From Loktanella salsilacus (lineage in GTDB: Bacteria; Pseudomonadota; Alphaproteobacteria; Rhodobacterales; Rhodobacteraceae): a stretch of 49,615 nucleotides of DNA. Made by a program: the position numbers and the translations under genes. Location of the stretch: assembly GCF_900114485.1 (NCBI RefSeq), contig NZ_FOTF01000022.1, positions 1-49,615 on the forward strand, written 5' to 3'. The notes beneath the pieces were generated by a model that searched no databases, was not told the DNA's origin, and worked only from the letters and a program-made list of their open reading frames with translations. The first letter of the stretch is position 1. Each line of letters begins with the position of its first letter. Positions 24,291-33,965 of this stretch are shown one piece after another.

Positions 24291-24722
24291 ATGACCGATC
24301 GCATTTTTGGCGTCGTCGGGCTGCTTCTGGCGATTGGCTTTGCGCTGGCCGCATTGACGATCAATGAAAGCTTCTTGTCTGATGCCGTCGGCCCCAAGGC
24401 CTTTCCGCTGATCATCGCCACCATCCTTGGCCTTAGCTCTGCCGTGATCGCACTGCGCCCCGACGAATCGCCCCAGTGGCCCGCCCTTGGCCGCTTGGTC
24501 GAGATTTTCGCCGCCGCCGTCGTCATGGTGCTTTATGCGCAGCTGCTGCCAGAGGTTGGTTTCATCATCGCGACCTTCTTTGCCTCGGCTTACCTGACAT
24601 GGCGTCTGGGGTCCGGGCTCGTTGGCTCTTTGTTGACCGGCGTTGGCACATCGCTCGGCATCTATGTCGTCTTTCACCTCGTGCTGGGCCTGTCGCTCGC
24701 ACGCGGTCCACTTGGTTTCTAA
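24291..24722 (+). CDS. tctB: Tripartite tricarboxylate transporter small membrane subunit
   Basis: The 143-residue protein has four hydrophobic segments (about residues 5-25, 35-52, 68-90 and 108-135), as expected for TctB, the small partner of TctA. The motif DAVGPKAFPLIIA near residue 25 is a family feature (region between first and second helix). It lies 12 bases before tctA and 97 bases after tctC. Confidence 0.9.
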   Translation: MTDRIFGVVGLLLAIGFALAALTINESFLSDAVGPKAFPLIIATILGLSSAVIALRPDESPQWPALGRLVEIFAAAVVMVLYAQLLPEVGFIIATFFASAYLTWRLGSGLVGSLLTGVGTSLGIYVVFHLVLGLSLARGPLGF

Positions 24723-24734
24723 GGACGCATCACC

Positions 24735-26276
24735 ATGGATACCCTTACTTCCCTCGTCGATGGCTTTGCCATTGCGCTGACTTGGCAGAATATTCTGCTG
24801 GCCCTGCTGGGCTGCTTTTTGGGCACGATCATGGGCGCCCTGCCCGGTCTTGGCCCATCGAACGGCGTGGCGATCCTGATCCCGCTGGCGTTTACCCTTG
24901 GCCTTGGGCCGACGGCCTCGCTGATCCTGCTGACTTCGGTCTATTACGGGGCCATGTATGGCGGGCGGATCTCCTCGATACTGCTGAACATTCCGGGCGA
25001 CGAGCCTGCGATGATGACCTGTCTTGACGGCTACCCCATGGCGCAAAAGGGCATGGCCGGTCAGGCGCTGTCGCTATCGGGTCTGGCGTCCTTTGTCGGC
25101 GCGTTCTTTGCCACGTGGGGCCTGATCTTTTTGGCACCCCAACTGGTCAAGATCGCGCTGCTGTTTGGCCCCGCCGAATACTTCGCGCTGTTCGCGCTGG
25201 CCTTCATGACGCTGGGCGGCGTTTCGTCCACGAACCAAGCCAAATCGGCCTTTGCGGCCGCCCTTGGCCTTGGCCTTGCGATGATCGGTGTGGACACCCA
25301 AACCGGCGTGCCACGCTTTACCTTTGGCGAAGTCCACCTTTACGACGGCCTTGATTTCCTTGTCGCCATCGTCGGCCTGTTCGCCCTGTCAGAGGTGTTC
25401 ATCTTTCTTGAGAACCGCCACGGCGAAGCCAGCGCCGATGCCGCCAAGATCAAGATTGGCCGCCTGACGCCGCCGATGTCGATGATCAAGCAGACGACCC
25501 CGACAATGATCCGGTCCACCATCCTTGGCTTCCTTGCGGGCGTCTTGCCGGGTGCGGGTGCATCGCTAGGGTCATTCATCGCCTATACGTTTGAAAAGAA
25601 GCTGGTCGATCCCGAAGGCAAAACCTTTGGCAAAGGCGATCCACGCGGTGTCGCCGCGCCAGAGGCCGGCAATAACGCGGCCGCTGGCGGTGCGCTGGTG
25701 CCCATGTTGGCGCTGGGTGTGCCGGGATCAGGCACAACAGCCGTGCTGCTGGCGGTGCTGTTGTCGCTTAACATCACCCCCGGCCCGCTGCTGTTCAGCC
25801 AGAACCCCGACGTCGTCTGGGGCCTGATCGCCGCGCTGTTCATCGCGAACTTTATGCTGCTGGCGATGAACATCCCGATGGTTGGCATCTTTACACGCGT
25901 GCTGATGGTGCCGCCGCGCATCCTGATGCCCGTGGTCGCGATGGTGTCCTTTGTCGGGATCTACGGCATCTCTGGCTCGTCCTTTGACCTGCTGGTCATG
26001 GTTGGCTTTGGCCTGATGGGCTGGGTGCTGCGTAAGTTGGACGTGCCGCTGGTGCCCATCATCCTTGGCACCCTGCTGGGCAACGCGATGGAGAACAACC
26101 TGCGCCGCGCGATTACCATCGACAACGGCAACTGGTTCACGCTGATCGACAGCCCGCTGGCCATTGGCCTGTGGACCATCGCCATCATCGGCTTTGTCAT
26201 CCCGCTGATCGTCGGTCGCCGGGTTAAGGCGCAGATGCACGCCCGCCGCGACGAAGAAGGGTCGCTGTCCGACTAA
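24735..26276 (+). CDS. tctA: Tripartite tricarboxylate transporter large membrane subunit
   Basis: The 513-residue protein is very hydrophobic with about 11-12 membrane segments. It has the two TctA-family signatures: GTIMGALPGLGPSNGVAIL near residue 32 and the repeat GFLAGVLPGAGASLGSFIAY near residue 265, both part of the membrane binding site. GGRISSILLNIPG and AAGGALVPMLALGVPGSG are further conserved parts. It forms the secondary transport channel with TctB, driven by an ion gradient. A strong terminator follows. Confidence 0.95.
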   Translation: MDTLTSLVDGFAIALTWQNILLALLGCFLGTIMGALPGLGPSNGVAILIPLAFTLGLGPTASLILLTSVYYGAMYGGRISSILLNIPGDEPAMMTCLDGYPMAQKGMAGQALSLSGLASFVGAFFATWGLIFLAPQLVKIALLFGPAEYFALFALAFMTLGGVSSTNQAKSAFAAALGLGLAMIGVDTQTGVPRFTFGEVHLYDGLDFLVAIVGLFALSEVFIFLENRHGEASADAAKIKIGRLTPPMSMIKQTTPTMIRSTILGFLAGVLPGAGASLGSFIAYTFEKKLVDPEGKTFGKGDPRGVAAPEAGNNAAAGGALVPMLALGVPGSGTTAVLLAVLLSLNITPGPLLFSQNPDVVWGLIAALFIANFMLLAMNIPMVGIFTRVLMVPPRILMPVVAMVSFVGIYGISGSSFDLLVMVGFGLMGWVLRKLDVPLVPIILGTLLGNAMENNLRRAITIDNGNWFTLIDSPLAIGLWTIAIIGFVIPLIVGRRVKAQMHARRDEEGSLSD

Positions 26277-26299
26277 AGCACCGGACGGCGCAAAAGACA

Positions 26300-26335
26300 G
26301 GGGCGGCGCGCCATATGGCTCGCCGCCCCTTTTTG
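26300..26335 (+). terminator. Rho-independent terminator after tctA
   Basis: GGGGCGGCG at 26300-26308 pairs perfectly with CGCCGCCCC at 26321-26329 and is followed by TTTTTGTTT. This nine-base GC-rich stem with T run is a convincing terminator of the tctCBA operon. Confidence 0.9.
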
Positions 26336-26355
26336 TTTCTGAATGACGTTGCCGC

Positions 26356-26640
26356 CTACCGGCGCGGTGGCCGGGCGTTCGCCGATGCATCACAGACCGC
26401 GTCCGGGTCTTCAGACGCGCATCCTGCCTGCGCCTTCAGGCAGGACAGGATCGCGTTCCCGCCCGCCTCGCCTGCGTGGTAATGATAGCTCATGCCCGCG
26501 ACCTCGTGGCCGTTGCACGCATCCAGATCGTCCGGGGTCGCACCGTTGGCAAGGGCATGGGTACGGCGCGATGGTGTGCGCCGACAGAATAGCGTCCACT
26601 GGCGCAGGCCCATCCAAACGCACCGCACAGCTACGAACAC
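26356..26640 (-). pseudogene. Frameshifted remnant of a YHYH-domain protein
   Basis: On the minus strand one frame reads VRLDGPAPVDAILSAHTIAPYP and a second, one base shifted, continues HALANGATPDDLDACNGHEV and YHYHAGEAG, ending at 26356. Put together these match the YHYH-domain pattern (hydrophobic strand with a LDG turn, then D-x-CNGH, then YHYH). The shift is near 26555-26565, and the N-terminal half with the signal peptide is absent. I infer a decayed exported protein of unknown function, located between tctA and tRNA-Phe. Confidence 0.6.
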
Positions 26641-26714
26641 GCCGAAATGCGCGCCCATAAGGCGATCAGCACGATCTGTCTGTGAGTAAATTTAACGCAC
26701 TAAAGCGTTATAAA

Positions 26715-26789
26715 TGGTGCCCAGGGGCGGAATCGAACCACCGACACGAGGATTTTCAATCCACTGCTCTACCCCTGAGCTACCCGGGC
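26715..26789 (-). tRNA. tRNA-Phe (anticodon GAA)
   Basis: On the minus strand the acceptor arm GCCCGGG pairs with CCTGGGC (one G-U pair), the D arm is GCTCAGGGGTAGAGC, the anticodon loop is TTGAAAA with anticodon GAA, the T arm is GGTGGTTCGATTCCGCC, and CCA is encoded at 26715-26717. No att-like duplication of its end was noticed in the window. Confidence 0.96.
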
Positions 26790-26866
26790 ACCGGGATGGC
26801 CAAGGCCATCGGGTAGCGGCGTTCTAGGTCAGCCACGCGGGGGTGTCCAGAGCCTTTTTCACGAAA

Positions 26867-27040
26867 TCAGTGAGGTTTTTCGAGGCCTTGAAAATCTTCG
26901 TCGTCGGCTTGCTCTTCTGGGGCCGCAGGAATGGCGTAAGAGCCGGTCAGCCACTTGGCTAGATCAACGTCAGCGCAGCGCTTTGAGCAGAATGGGCGGT
27001 ATTGTGGGTCGGTTGCACGCTCGCAGATCGGGCAGCTCAT
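26867..27040 (-). CDS. yacG: DNA gyrase inhibitor YacG
   Basis: From the ATG at 27038-27040 the product has 57 residues with a four-cysteine zinc site: CPIC at residues 3-6 and CSKRC around 18-22, followed by the family motif ADVDLAKWLTGSYAIP. YacG binds zinc and inhibits gyrase. The start was chosen because it overlaps the stop of the RNase E/G gene as ATGA; the longer reading from 27058 adds six residues before the zinc motif. Confidence 0.92.
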   Translation of the reverse strand: MSCPICERATDPQYRPFCSKRCADVDLAKWLTGSYAIPAAPEEQADDEDFQGLEKPH

Positions 27041-28068
27041 GCAGGCAAACCTTTCCACGGCAGACGCTCGCGTTTGCGCTGCAGTTCAAACAAACCCATC
27101 GTGGTCCATCCGACCAACGACGTCTCGACCGCGTCAGCGCGAAAGGCCGCGCGCAGGGATTGTTCGACTTGTTTGCGGTGCGCCTTGGACATGGGCGCGA
27201 AATCGACGGCAATCTGCCCGCCAAAGCCGCGCAGACGCAGCGCACGGGGCAGCACACGGGCTGCCGCAAGGTTCACCTTAAGCGCCGCAGCAGGCGAGGT
27301 GTCGCCGCCTGTGTTCACATCGACGGCCACCAGCGCGCGGGTGGCTTCGACGTACATGGTGCCTTCTGCCAGCGTAATTTTTGGACGCAAGATATCGTCA
27401 ATCTGGTCCAGCACGCCAAGGCTCTCGAACCCGCCTGGCTCGGTCACGACCTCTGCGGGGATGACCCATTCGCGCCACGCCAGCGCGTGCGGGCCGTCGC
27501 CTTCGGTCAGGGCCTCAGGCTCGGTGCCTTCCGCTTCTGCCATGATGGCGGCGGCAAGGTCCTGCATCGCGATGATATCTTCGGTGATGTCGTCCTCTGA
27601 TGCAAAGGCGCAAGAGGAGCGCAGAATCAGGCCCGTCTCTCCGTCCGCCTCGAACGCCGCATTGGCGATGCCAAGCAACGCGTCGCGCTGGTCGTCGTCG
27701 GTAATCTGGCGGCTGATGTTCAGGCCGGGTTTGCCGGGCGTCACAATGGCATAGCGGCTTTTGAACAGCACACGGTCGGTGACAGGCACGGCCTTGCCGT
27801 CCTCGGCGTAGCCCGTGACCTGTACCAGCATGGGCTGACCTGGGCGCAGGCCCTTGGCGCTGCGCAGAAAGGCTGTGCCGCCCTCTGGTAGGCGCAGCAT
27901 CATGCCGCCCTGCCCCTTGAGCGGACGATCGCAAATGCCGCGATAAATCGCACCGGGGCGCGGCGCGTCAACGGCATCAACCAGCAGGTCGTCCAGCTGG
28001 CCATCGACCAACAAGGCTGCGGCTTCGATTCCGTTCAGATCGTCGAGGATAATCGTGCGGCCCTTCAT
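27037..28068 (-). CDS. Ribonuclease E/G family protein
   Basis: The 343-residue protein is a short RNase E/G-type enzyme, here without the long RNase E scaffold tail. The catalytic-domain features are present: [11 protein letters not shown] with the first metal-binding Asp, and the [12 protein letters not shown] motif with the second. An S1-like N-terminal part is reduced (residues 30-110). It probably takes part in rRNA or mRNA processing. The gene overlaps maf upstream and yacG downstream by ATGA, so all three are made together. Symbol rng is likely but not certain because the protein is shorter than standard RNase G. Confidence 0.87.
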   Translation of the reverse strand: MKGRTIILDDLNGIEAAALLVDGQLDDLLVDAVDAPRPGAIYRGICDRPLKGQGGMMLRLPEGGTAFLRSAKGLRPGQPMLVQVTGYAEDGKAVPVTDRVLFKSRYAIVTPGKPGLNISRQITDDDQRDALLGIANAAFEADGETGLILRSSCAFASEDDITEDIIAMQDLAAAIMAEAEGTEPEALTEGDGPHALAWREWVIPAEVVTEPGGFESLGVLDQIDDILRPKITLAEGTMYVEATRALVAVDVNTGGDTSPAAALKVNLAAARVLPRALRLRGFGGQIAVDFAPMSKAHRKQVEQSLRAAFRADAVETSLVGWTTMGLFELQRKRERLPWKGLPA

Positions 28069-28655
28069 GCGGGGACTCCGTAAATGGGATAGCCAGCGCT
28101 GGCCAAAAGGGTTGCGGTTTCCGCCAGCGGCAAGCCGACGACACCGGTAAAGCTACCGTTGATCCATGGGATAAAGGCACCGGCAGGCCCTTGGATGGCA
28201 TAGCCACCCGCCTTGCCGCGCCAGTCATCACTGGCGATGTAACTGTCGATTTCAGGTTGCGACAAACGCTTCATCATCACTGTGGTCTGCACGTCGCGCG
28301 CCCAGGTCTTGTCGCCGCGTTTGACGACAACGGCGGTAATGACCTTGTGACGGCGACCCGACAGCAGCGACAGAAAGGCACGCGCCTCGGCCGCGTCCAC
28401 GGGTTTGCCCATGATGCGGCGCCCAAGTGCAACGGTGGTATCAGCGACCAAAACGATCTCGTCCGGGCCCGCGATAATAGCGGCGCTTTTCTGGGCGGCG
28501 ATGCGTTTGACGTAATCGCGGGGCAGTTCGCCCTTGGCTACATCTTCGTTAATGTCAGGTGGCGATACGGCGTCAGGCACAACGCCGATCTGCGCAAGCA
28601 GCTCGAGCCGGCGTGGAGAGCCGGAACCGAGGATCAGTTGCATTTTGTCAGTCAT
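28065..28655 (-). CDS. maf: Maf-family nucleotide pyrophosphatase
   Basis: The 196-residue product hydrolyses non-canonical or pyrimidine nucleoside triphosphates to monophosphates. The N-terminus has the P-loop-like [14 protein letters not shown], then the ADTTV motif with the catalytic Asp ([11 protein letters not shown]) and the later segment [14 protein letters not shown], characteristic of Maf. The start at 28653-28655 (MTDKMQL) fits other members better than the one at 28673. It begins the group with the RNase E/G gene and yacG. Confidence 0.92.
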   Translation of the reverse strand: MTDKMQLILGSGSPRRLELLAQIGVVPDAVSPPDINEDVAKGELPRDYVKRIAAQKSAAIIAGPDEIVLVADTTVALGRRIMGKPVDAAEARAFLSLLSGRRHKVITAVVVKRGDKTWARDVQTTVMMKRLSQPEIDSYIASDDWRGKAGGYAIQGPAGAFIPWINGSFTGVVGLPLAETATLLASAGYPIYGVPA

Positions 28656-28742
28656 ATTAGCACCCCGGTGCATGCGCAGGGTGTCGGTCGCGGTTTGCCA
28701 AGCAAACCGCAGGCCCGCAAAGGCGCGACACCGCGCCCTTGT

Positions 28743-28961
28743 TTATTTGAAACGATAGTTGATCCGACCTTTGGTCAGATCGTAGGGGGTCATTTCGACC
28801 TGCACCTTGTCGCCCGCGAGGACACGGATGCGGTTCTTCCGCATCTTGCCAGCCGTATGCGCGATAATTTCATGGCCGTTTTCCAACTCGACCCGGAATG
28901 TCGCATTCGGCAGCAGTTCCTTCACGACGCCCGGAAATTCGAGAAGTTCATCCTTGGCCAT
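28743..28961 (-). CDS. infA: Translation initiation factor IF-1
   Basis: The 72-residue protein is a single OB-fold: [39 protein letters not shown], then [20 protein letters not shown] and INYRF. It binds the ribosomal A site during initiation. It lies 87 bases before maf and in the same direction, an order usual in Rhodobacterales. Confidence 0.98.
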   Translation of the reverse strand: MAKDELLEFPGVVKELLPNATFRVELENGHEIIAHTAGKMRKNRIRVLAGDKVQVEMTPYDLTKGRINYRFK

Positions 28962-29133
28962 GTGGTCTCCTGTCTAAAATGTTGCCGCGCAAAGGCGGCT
29001 GCGGCGTGTAAATGCGCCTCATTCCCAAGATTTTCAAGGGCAAATGTCAGCCCCTGCCCCCCATATCCGGCGGGCTTTGCAAAAAACCCAAGGCAAAATG
29101 GGTTCTAAGGGGATCAATCGGGGTGGCCCGCTG

Positions 29134-29562
29134 TCATATCCACGCCAGAACCAACCCCGCCAATATGATATAGCGCAGGCCCTTGGCGCATGTCACCAGC
29201 AGCAAAAACGGAATAAGCGGCTCTTTCATAACGCCCGCGACCAGCGTCAACGGGTCGCCGACGATGGGCAACCAGCTGCCCAGCAGCGACCAGCGGCCAT
29301 AGCGCCGATACCAGCCCTGCGCGCGGTCAAGCTGGCGGTCATTCACCGGAAACCAGCGCGCATTTTGCCAGCGCAGCAACGACCGCCCCAGCACCCAATT
29401 CACCAGCGATCCCAAAACATTGCCGAAAGTTGCGACAGCGATCAGCGCGGCGGCTGGATGGTCCCCCGCCACCAAAAGGGCGGCCAAGACCGCCTCTGAC
29501 TGCGCAGGAAGCAGCGTTGCCGCCAGAAACGCGGCAAGCCACAGACCAAGATATGAAATCAT
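29134..29562 (-). CDS. YqaA/DedA-family membrane protein
   Basis: The 142-residue protein has three to four membrane segments (about residues 5-30, 35-60, 95-115, 120-140). The features PAQSEAVLAALL near the start, GNVLGSLVNWVLGR (residues 47-60) and GSWLPIVGDPLTLVAGVM (95-112) are those of the small YqaA-type members of the DedA/SNARE-associated membrane family, linked to membrane lipid and charge homeostasis. It ends far from infA, and starts 9 bases after the phosphatase gene. Confidence 0.8.
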   Translation of the reverse strand: MISYLGLWLAAFLAATLLPAQSEAVLAALLVAGDHPAAALIAVATFGNVLGSLVNWVLGRSLLRWQNARWFPVNDRQLDRAQGWYRRYGRWSLLGSWLPIVGDPLTLVAGVMKEPLIPFLLLVTCAKGLRYIILAGLVLAWI

Positions 29563-29571
29563 ATCAGCGCG

Positions 29572-30063
29572 TTAGTCAGCAGGCGGCGGGCCAAAGCGGT
29601 CGGTCAGACGCGCGATTATCTGATCGCGGGTCTGGCGATACAGCGCAAGGCGCTCTTCGCGCTGGTCGACCATTCCCGTGGGGTCCAGAATGGGCCAATA
29701 TTCCACGTCCAAATGATAGAACTGCGTCAAATCCAGCGCGCGGCGCTGGCTGGCGGGCGACAAGGCCAACACCAGATCAAAGGACGACAGATCGTCGCCC
29801 CATTGCTCCATCTCGTCAAAGCTGCGGGACCGGTGTCGTTCCAGCGCCACGCCGATTTCAGCGCAGACAGAAACCGCAAAGCCGTCGATCTCCATGTCGT
29901 TATTCACGCCGACGGATTGGATGTAAGCCCGCGTGCCGTATAGCTTTTTCATGATGCCTTCGGCCATGGGCGAACGGACGGCATTATGGTCGCAGCAAAA
30001 CAAGACAGACTGCGGCAAACCTGCCGCCTTATGTCCGCTGTCATCCGCCAAAATGAAGCACAC
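29572..30063 (-). CDS. Low-molecular-weight phosphatase-like protein
   Basis: The 163-residue protein has the catalytic loop of low-molecular-weight tyrosine phosphatases and arsenate reductases, CCDHNAVRS at about residues 23-31 (a C-x5-R-S loop), and the late acid-loop DPTGM near residue 130. Substrate cannot be told from sequence. The gene overlaps the end of the UPF0262 gene by 23 bases and is part of the murA-hisD gene run. Confidence 0.85.
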   Translation of the reverse strand: MCFILADDSGHKAAGLPQSVLFCCDHNAVRSPMAEGIMKKLYGTRAYIQSVGVNNDMEIDGFAVSVCAEIGVALERHRSRSFDEMEQWGDDLSSFDLVLALSPASQRRALDLTQFYHLDVEYWPILDPTGMVDQREERLALYRQTRDQIIARLTDRFGPPPAD

Positions 30064-30520
30064 AGATCAGGGTAAACAAACGGCGCGCCGTGTCGATATC
30101 CACTTCGGCCTTGCCTTCAAGCCGTTCCTGCAACACCCGCGCACCCTCGTTGTGGATGCCCCGGCGGGCCATATCGATCGTCTCGATCTGGCTGGGCGGC
30201 ATGGTTTTCACCGCGTCGAAATAGCTTTCGCAAATCTGAAAGTAATCCTTCACCACCTGCCGAAACGGGCCAAGCGACAGATGAAATTCCCCCGCTTCGC
30301 CCAATTCTGCGTCGGTGATGTCGAACACCAGACGGCGTTCGCGGATCGACAGCTCTAGCCGGTAAGGGCCCGGCGGCACATCGCGCCCTTCGCGGGCGGG
30401 CAAGGTAAACGTGTTGTCTTCAAGTAGATCAAAGATCGCGACCCGGCGCTCTTGCTCGATCTCTGGGCTGGGCGGCGGCAGGCCGCTGTCATCCAGCGAA
30501 ATATCAACGATGCGGCTCAT
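30041..30520 (-). CDS. UPF0262 family protein
   Basis: This 159-residue protein belongs to UPF0262, a family found almost only in alphaproteobacteria, with an unknown function. Recognisable segments are VDISLDDSGLPPPSPEIEQE at the N-terminus, RRLVFDITDA-like strand ERRLVFDITDAEL, and IDMARRGIHNEGARVLQERL near the C-terminus. It starts inside the stop codon of hisD (ATGA overlap), which is the usual arrangement. Confidence 0.9.
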   Translation of the reverse strand: MSRIVDISLDDSGLPPPSPEIEQERRVAIFDLLEDNTFTLPAREGRDVPPGPYRLELSIRERRLVFDITDAELGEAGEFHLSLGPFRQVVKDYFQICESYFDAVKTMPPSQIETIDMARRGIHNEGARVLQERLEGKAEVDIDTARRLFTLICVLHFGG

Positions 30521-31821
30521 GTGCGGTTCAATCGGTCAAGGCGGGCCTGCACGGATAGCCCGTGCGCCTCTAGGCTTTCGGACTGCGCCAGACGCGCCGC
30601 AGCAGGCCCGATGGCGGCCAGCGCCTCAGGCGTCATGCGGGCCAAAGTGGTGCGTTTGATAAAGTCCATAACCGACAACCCACTTGAAAAGCGCGCCGAC
30701 CGGGCGGTCGGCAATACGTGATTTGGTCCGCCAATGTAGTCACCAATCGCCTCTGGCGTCCAGCTTCCGATGAAAATGGCACCGGCATGGGCGATCTGTG
30801 TACTCAGCGCCTCAGCCTCTGCCACGCAAAGCTCTAGGTGCTCTGGCGCGATCCGGTCGGACAGCGCAACAGCGGTGGCCAGATCGGGCACGGTGATAAT
30901 CGCGCCAAAGTCGCGCCAGCTGGCCCCGGCAATCTTGCGACGCTCCAGCGTTTCTAAACGCTTGTCCACTGCCGCCGCGACCGCTTGGCCAAAGCCAGCA
31001 TCGGTGGTGATCAGGATCGACTGGGCGCTTTCATCATGTTCGGCTTGGCTGAGCAGATCGAGCGCGATCCAATCGGGATCGTTGTCCGCATCAGCAATCA
31101 CAAGGATTTCCGACGGACCCGCAATCATGTCGATGCCAACCTTGCCGAACACCCGCCGCTTGGCCGCCGCGACATAAGCATTTCCCGGCCCGGTGATCTT
31201 GTCCACCGGCGCGATGGTGTCCGTTCCATAAGCCAGCGCCGCAATCGCCTGTGCGCCGCCAACGCGGTAAATCTCGTCCACACCCGCAATCCGCGCCGCC
31301 AACAAAACCAACGGGTTCAGCACGCCGTCCGGCGTCGGCACAACCATCGCAAGCCGCCCCACGCCGGCCACCTTCGCCGGGATCGCGTTCATCAACACGG
31401 ACGATGGATAGCTTGCCAGCCCGCCCGGCACATATAGTCCAGCCGCAGACACAGGCGTCCAGCGCCAACCAAGGCTTGCGCCCGCATCATCAATCCAGCT
31501 TTGATCTTCTGGCATCTGCCGCGCGTGATAGGCGCGAATGCGCTCCGCCGCCAATTCCAGCGCCGCGCGGTCCTCTGCGCTGACCTCAGCGCAAGCGGCG
31601 TCTACCTCTGCCGCAGAAATCCGCAGTTTGTCCGCCGTCAGCGTCAAACGATCGAACTTGGCCGTCAGATCGATCAGCGCCTGATCACCCCTGCCCCGCA
31701 CATCCGCAATGATCGCCGCGACGGCGTCATCGACATCGGGGCTGTCCTCACGCTTCGCGCTTAGCAGCGCTTGAAACTGCGCTTCGAAATCTGCGCTTTG
31801 CGCATCCAAAAACTGTGGCAT
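30517..31821 (-). CDS. hisD: Histidinol dehydrogenase
   Basis: The 434-residue enzyme oxidises L-histidinol to histidine in two NAD-dependent steps. Family segments visible in order: GLYVPGGLASYPSSVLMNAI, RVGGAQAIAALAYGTDTI, VDKITGPGNAYVAAAKR, GPSEILVIAD with catalytic surroundings, SQAEHDESAQSILIT and the zinc-binding HVLPTARSARFSSGL near the end. It is separated by 86 bases from the DUF2948 gene and linked by ATGA to the UPF0262 gene. Confidence 0.97.
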   Translation of the reverse strand: MPQFLDAQSADFEAQFQALLSAKREDSPDVDDAVAAIIADVRGRGDQALIDLTAKFDRLTLTADKLRISAAEVDAACAEVSAEDRAALELAAERIRAYHARQMPEDQSWIDDAGASLGWRWTPVSAAGLYVPGGLASYPSSVLMNAIPAKVAGVGRLAMVVPTPDGVLNPLVLLAARIAGVDEIYRVGGAQAIAALAYGTDTIAPVDKITGPGNAYVAAAKRRVFGKVGIDMIAGPSEILVIADADNDPDWIALDLLSQAEHDESAQSILITTDAGFGQAVAAAVDKRLETLERRKIAGASWRDFGAIITVPDLATAVALSDRIAPEHLELCVAEAEALSTQIAHAGAIFIGSWTPEAIGDYIGGPNHVLPTARSARFSSGLSVMDFIKRTTLARMTPEALAAIGPAAARLAQSESLEAHGLSVQARLDRLNRT

Positions 31822-31907
31822 ATCTCGGCATCCTTGGTGGATTAGGCCTTCATCTGGCCAGGAAAACTCCCGCCGGAGGCATATAGCTCGTGATCGCGAT
31901 CAGGCAA

Positions 31908-32384
31908 TCAGTCCGGATGTCGCGGGGCCTTGCGCGACGGCGCAATATAGGGCCGCGTCACGTCGCGCAGCACGACTTCCAGCGCCTCGACCGCGCAGGA
32001 AATCACGCCGTCGCCGGCAAGCGTCATCACGACCTCTCCGGTGCCATCCGGGCCGGGGCGAAACTCTAGCGCCAGCAGCGACAGGACCGTATCCGCGTCG
32101 CCCTTTGGCACACCCTGGGACCGCACGCCCATGACGTCCTCGATCAGCAGAACGCTCTGCACCCGCTCAAAATCGCGGCGGCCATGCGCCTTGGCCGCGT
32201 CTTCCCAGCGAAACCGGTTCAGCAGTATCGCAAAGCGGCGGTCTGCCGGGGTCCAGCGCATTTCGGACGCGGGAAACACTGCATCCTGCGCCAGGGCAGA
32301 GATAACCTGCAAATCCTCGGCGTCCCGCGCCATCAGGGCGAGCGGTTTGTCGACCCCGTCTTCAAAGCGTGCATCTTCGGTCAT
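31908..32384 (-). CDS. DUF2948 family protein
   Basis: The 158-residue protein matches DUF2948, a small alphaproteobacterial family of unknown function. Recognisable parts are [20 protein letters not shown] near the N-terminus, [20 protein letters not shown] in the middle, and [20 protein letters not shown] later. Position between murA and hisD is constant in Rhodobacterales. Its ATG overlaps the murA stop as ATGA. Confidence 0.9.
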   Translation of the reverse strand: MTEDARFEDGVDKPLALMARDAEDLQVISALAQDAVFPASEMRWTPADRRFAILLNRFRWEDAAKAHGRRDFERVQSVLLIEDVMGVRSQGVPKGDADTVLSLLALEFRPGPDGTGEVVMTLAGDGVISCAVEALEVVLRDVTRPYIAPSRKAPRHPD

Positions 32385-33649
32385 ACGCCTGTGACCCGTT
32401 CGATCTGGGCCCCAACACCGCCAAGCTTATCCTCGACATGCTCATAGCCGCGATCAAGGTGATAGACGCGGTTCACAATCGTTTCACCCTCGGCGGCCAG
32501 ACCAGCAAGAATCAGCGATACGCTGGCCCGCAGATCGGTCGCCATAACGGGGGCACCCTTCAGCTTTTCCACGCCGTGAACGGTAGCATGGCCGCCGTGC
32601 ACTTCGATATTCGCGCCCATACGCACCAGTTCGGGCGCATGCATAAAGCGATTCTCGAAAATCTTTTCTTCCAGCACCGATGTGCCTTCGGCCAAGCACA
32701 GCATCGCCATCATCTGCGCCTGCAAATCCGTCGGAAAGCCGGGGAACGGTTCAGTCACGACGTCAACCGCACGCGGCCGGTCGCCGCGGCGCTTTACCTT
32801 CAGGCCGTTCGGCGTCTCGGTCACATCGACACCTGCCGCATCCAGCCGTTCGGCAAAAGATTCAACCAGATCCATGCGCCCGCCAAGGCATTCGACTTCG
32901 CCGCCGCAAAACACAGGGGCCAGCATGTAGGTGCCCAGCTCGATCCGGTCTGTGACAACGGGGTGCGTCGCCGCGCCCAGACGGTCCACGCCTTGGATCG
33001 TGATGGTAGAGGTCCCCTCGCCCTCAATCTGCGCGCCCATGCTGCGCAGGCAGCGGGCCAGATCGACGATTTCCGGCTCGCGCGCGGCGTTTTCCAGAAT
33101 GGTCGTGCCTTTGGCCAAAGTCGCGGCCATCAGAATATTCTCGGTCGCGCCGACAGAGGCAAAGCGCAACGGCACCCGCGCGCCCTTAAGCCCGCCGGGC
33201 GCTTTCGCGTGCAAATAGCCGTCGCGCAGTTCAATCTGCGCACCCATCGCTTCCAGCGCTGTGACGTGAATATCCATCGGCCGCGCACCAATGGCGCAGC
33301 CGCCCGGCAGCGACACAATCGCCTGATGATGCCGCGCCAGCAGCGGGCCCAGCACAAGGTTAGACGCCCGCATCTTGCGCACGATTTCATAGTCAGCCGT
33401 CGTGGATGTCATGTCGTGGCTCGACAGCACCTGCACCTTGCCGTCCTGCATAGAGGTCACTTCGACCCCCAGCGACTGCAGCAAAGCGGTCATCGTCTTG
33501 ATGTCCGACAGGCGCGGCGCATTGGTCAGCGTCAACGGCTCTTCTGACAACAAAGTCGCGGGCATCAACGCCAGCGCGGCGTTCTTGGCCCCTGCGATAG
33601 AGATCTGACCTTGAAGCGGGCGGCCACCCTTGACGACGATTGAATCCAT
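32381..33649 (-). CDS. murA: UDP-N-acetylglucosamine 1-carboxyvinyltransferase
   Basis: MurA transfers enolpyruvate from PEP to UDP-GlcNAc, the first committed step of peptidoglycan synthesis. From the ATG at 33647-33649 the protein has 422 residues, typical in length; the ORF extends upstream to 33721 but the extra residues are not MurA-like. Visible signatures: [13 protein letters not shown] with Lys22, [16 protein letters not shown] with active-site Cys118 (fosfomycin target), and IRAGLALVLAG-like [16 protein letters not shown] near the C-terminus. It heads the conserved run that continues with DUF2948 and hisD. Confidence 0.97.
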   Translation of the reverse strand: MDSIVVKGGRPLQGQISIAGAKNAALALMPATLLSEEPLTLTNAPRLSDIKTMTALLQSLGVEVTSMQDGKVQVLSSHDMTSTTADYEIVRKMRASNLVLGPLLARHHQAIVSLPGGCAIGARPMDIHVTALEAMGAQIELRDGYLHAKAPGGLKGARVPLRFASVGATENILMAATLAKGTTILENAAREPEIVDLARCLRSMGAQIEGEGTSTITIQGVDRLGAATHPVVTDRIELGTYMLAPVFCGGEVECLGGRMDLVESFAERLDAAGVDVTETPNGLKVKRRGDRPRAVDVVTEPFPGFPTDLQAQMMAMLCLAEGTSVLEEKIFENRFMHAPELVRMGANIEVHGGHATVHGVEKLKGAPVMATDLRASVSLILAGLAAEGETIVNRVYHLDRGYEHVEDKLGGVGAQIERVTGV

Positions 33650-33724
33650 GGACCTGACCTTCCTGCTGCCGGCGTTGGCTGCCGTGTTACAGCGACCCGT
33701 CCGCGAGGTCCAGTCGCGCAAGTC

Positions 33725-33880
33725 TTAGTCGGCGGTATCAGCGCTGCGCGCCTTGGCCTGCGCTTTGCGCTTTGCCATGTTCGCCTTTAGCGCGGCCTTC
33801 AGCCTGTCTTCGCGGGTCTTGCCCTTGGCAGCAGGCTTGGCGCGCGGCGCGGCGGTATCGGGTGTGGATTTGTCTGTCAT
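33725..33880 (-). CDS. Small basic protein upstream of murA
   Basis: A 51-residue frame from the ATG at 33878-33880 to TAA, composed mainly of Lys, Ala, Arg and Asp (MTDKSTPDTAAPRAKPAAKG, then a helix with KTREDRLKAALKANMAKRKA). A Lys/Arg-rich helical small protein is commonly annotated at this place in Rhodobacterales, and I infer it is real, perhaps nucleic-acid associated. Its function is unknown. It lies 75 bases before murA. Confidence 0.6.
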   Translation of the reverse strand: MTDKSTPDTAAPRAKPAAKGKTREDRLKAALKANMAKRKAQAKARSADTAD

Positions 33881-33965
33881 GCAATTCTTCTACCCGCTGT
33901 GCAATTTTTGGTCCAGAGAGGGCTTGCACCCCGCGCAAACGTCCGCTAATTCCCCGCTCACGGAT

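Noticed and set aside
24276-25046. 256-residue minus-strand frame over tctB/tctA
   Set aside because: Shadow of two clear membrane-protein genes; extremely rich in Gln, Arg, Asp and Lys, unlike a real protein.
30985-31437. Plus-strand frame across hisD
   Set aside because: Antisense to hisD; no start signals and a shadow-like composition.
32369-33547. 392-residue open frame on the plus strand across murA
   Set aside because: Antisense shadow of murA with repeated Arg/His/Gln composition and no domain.
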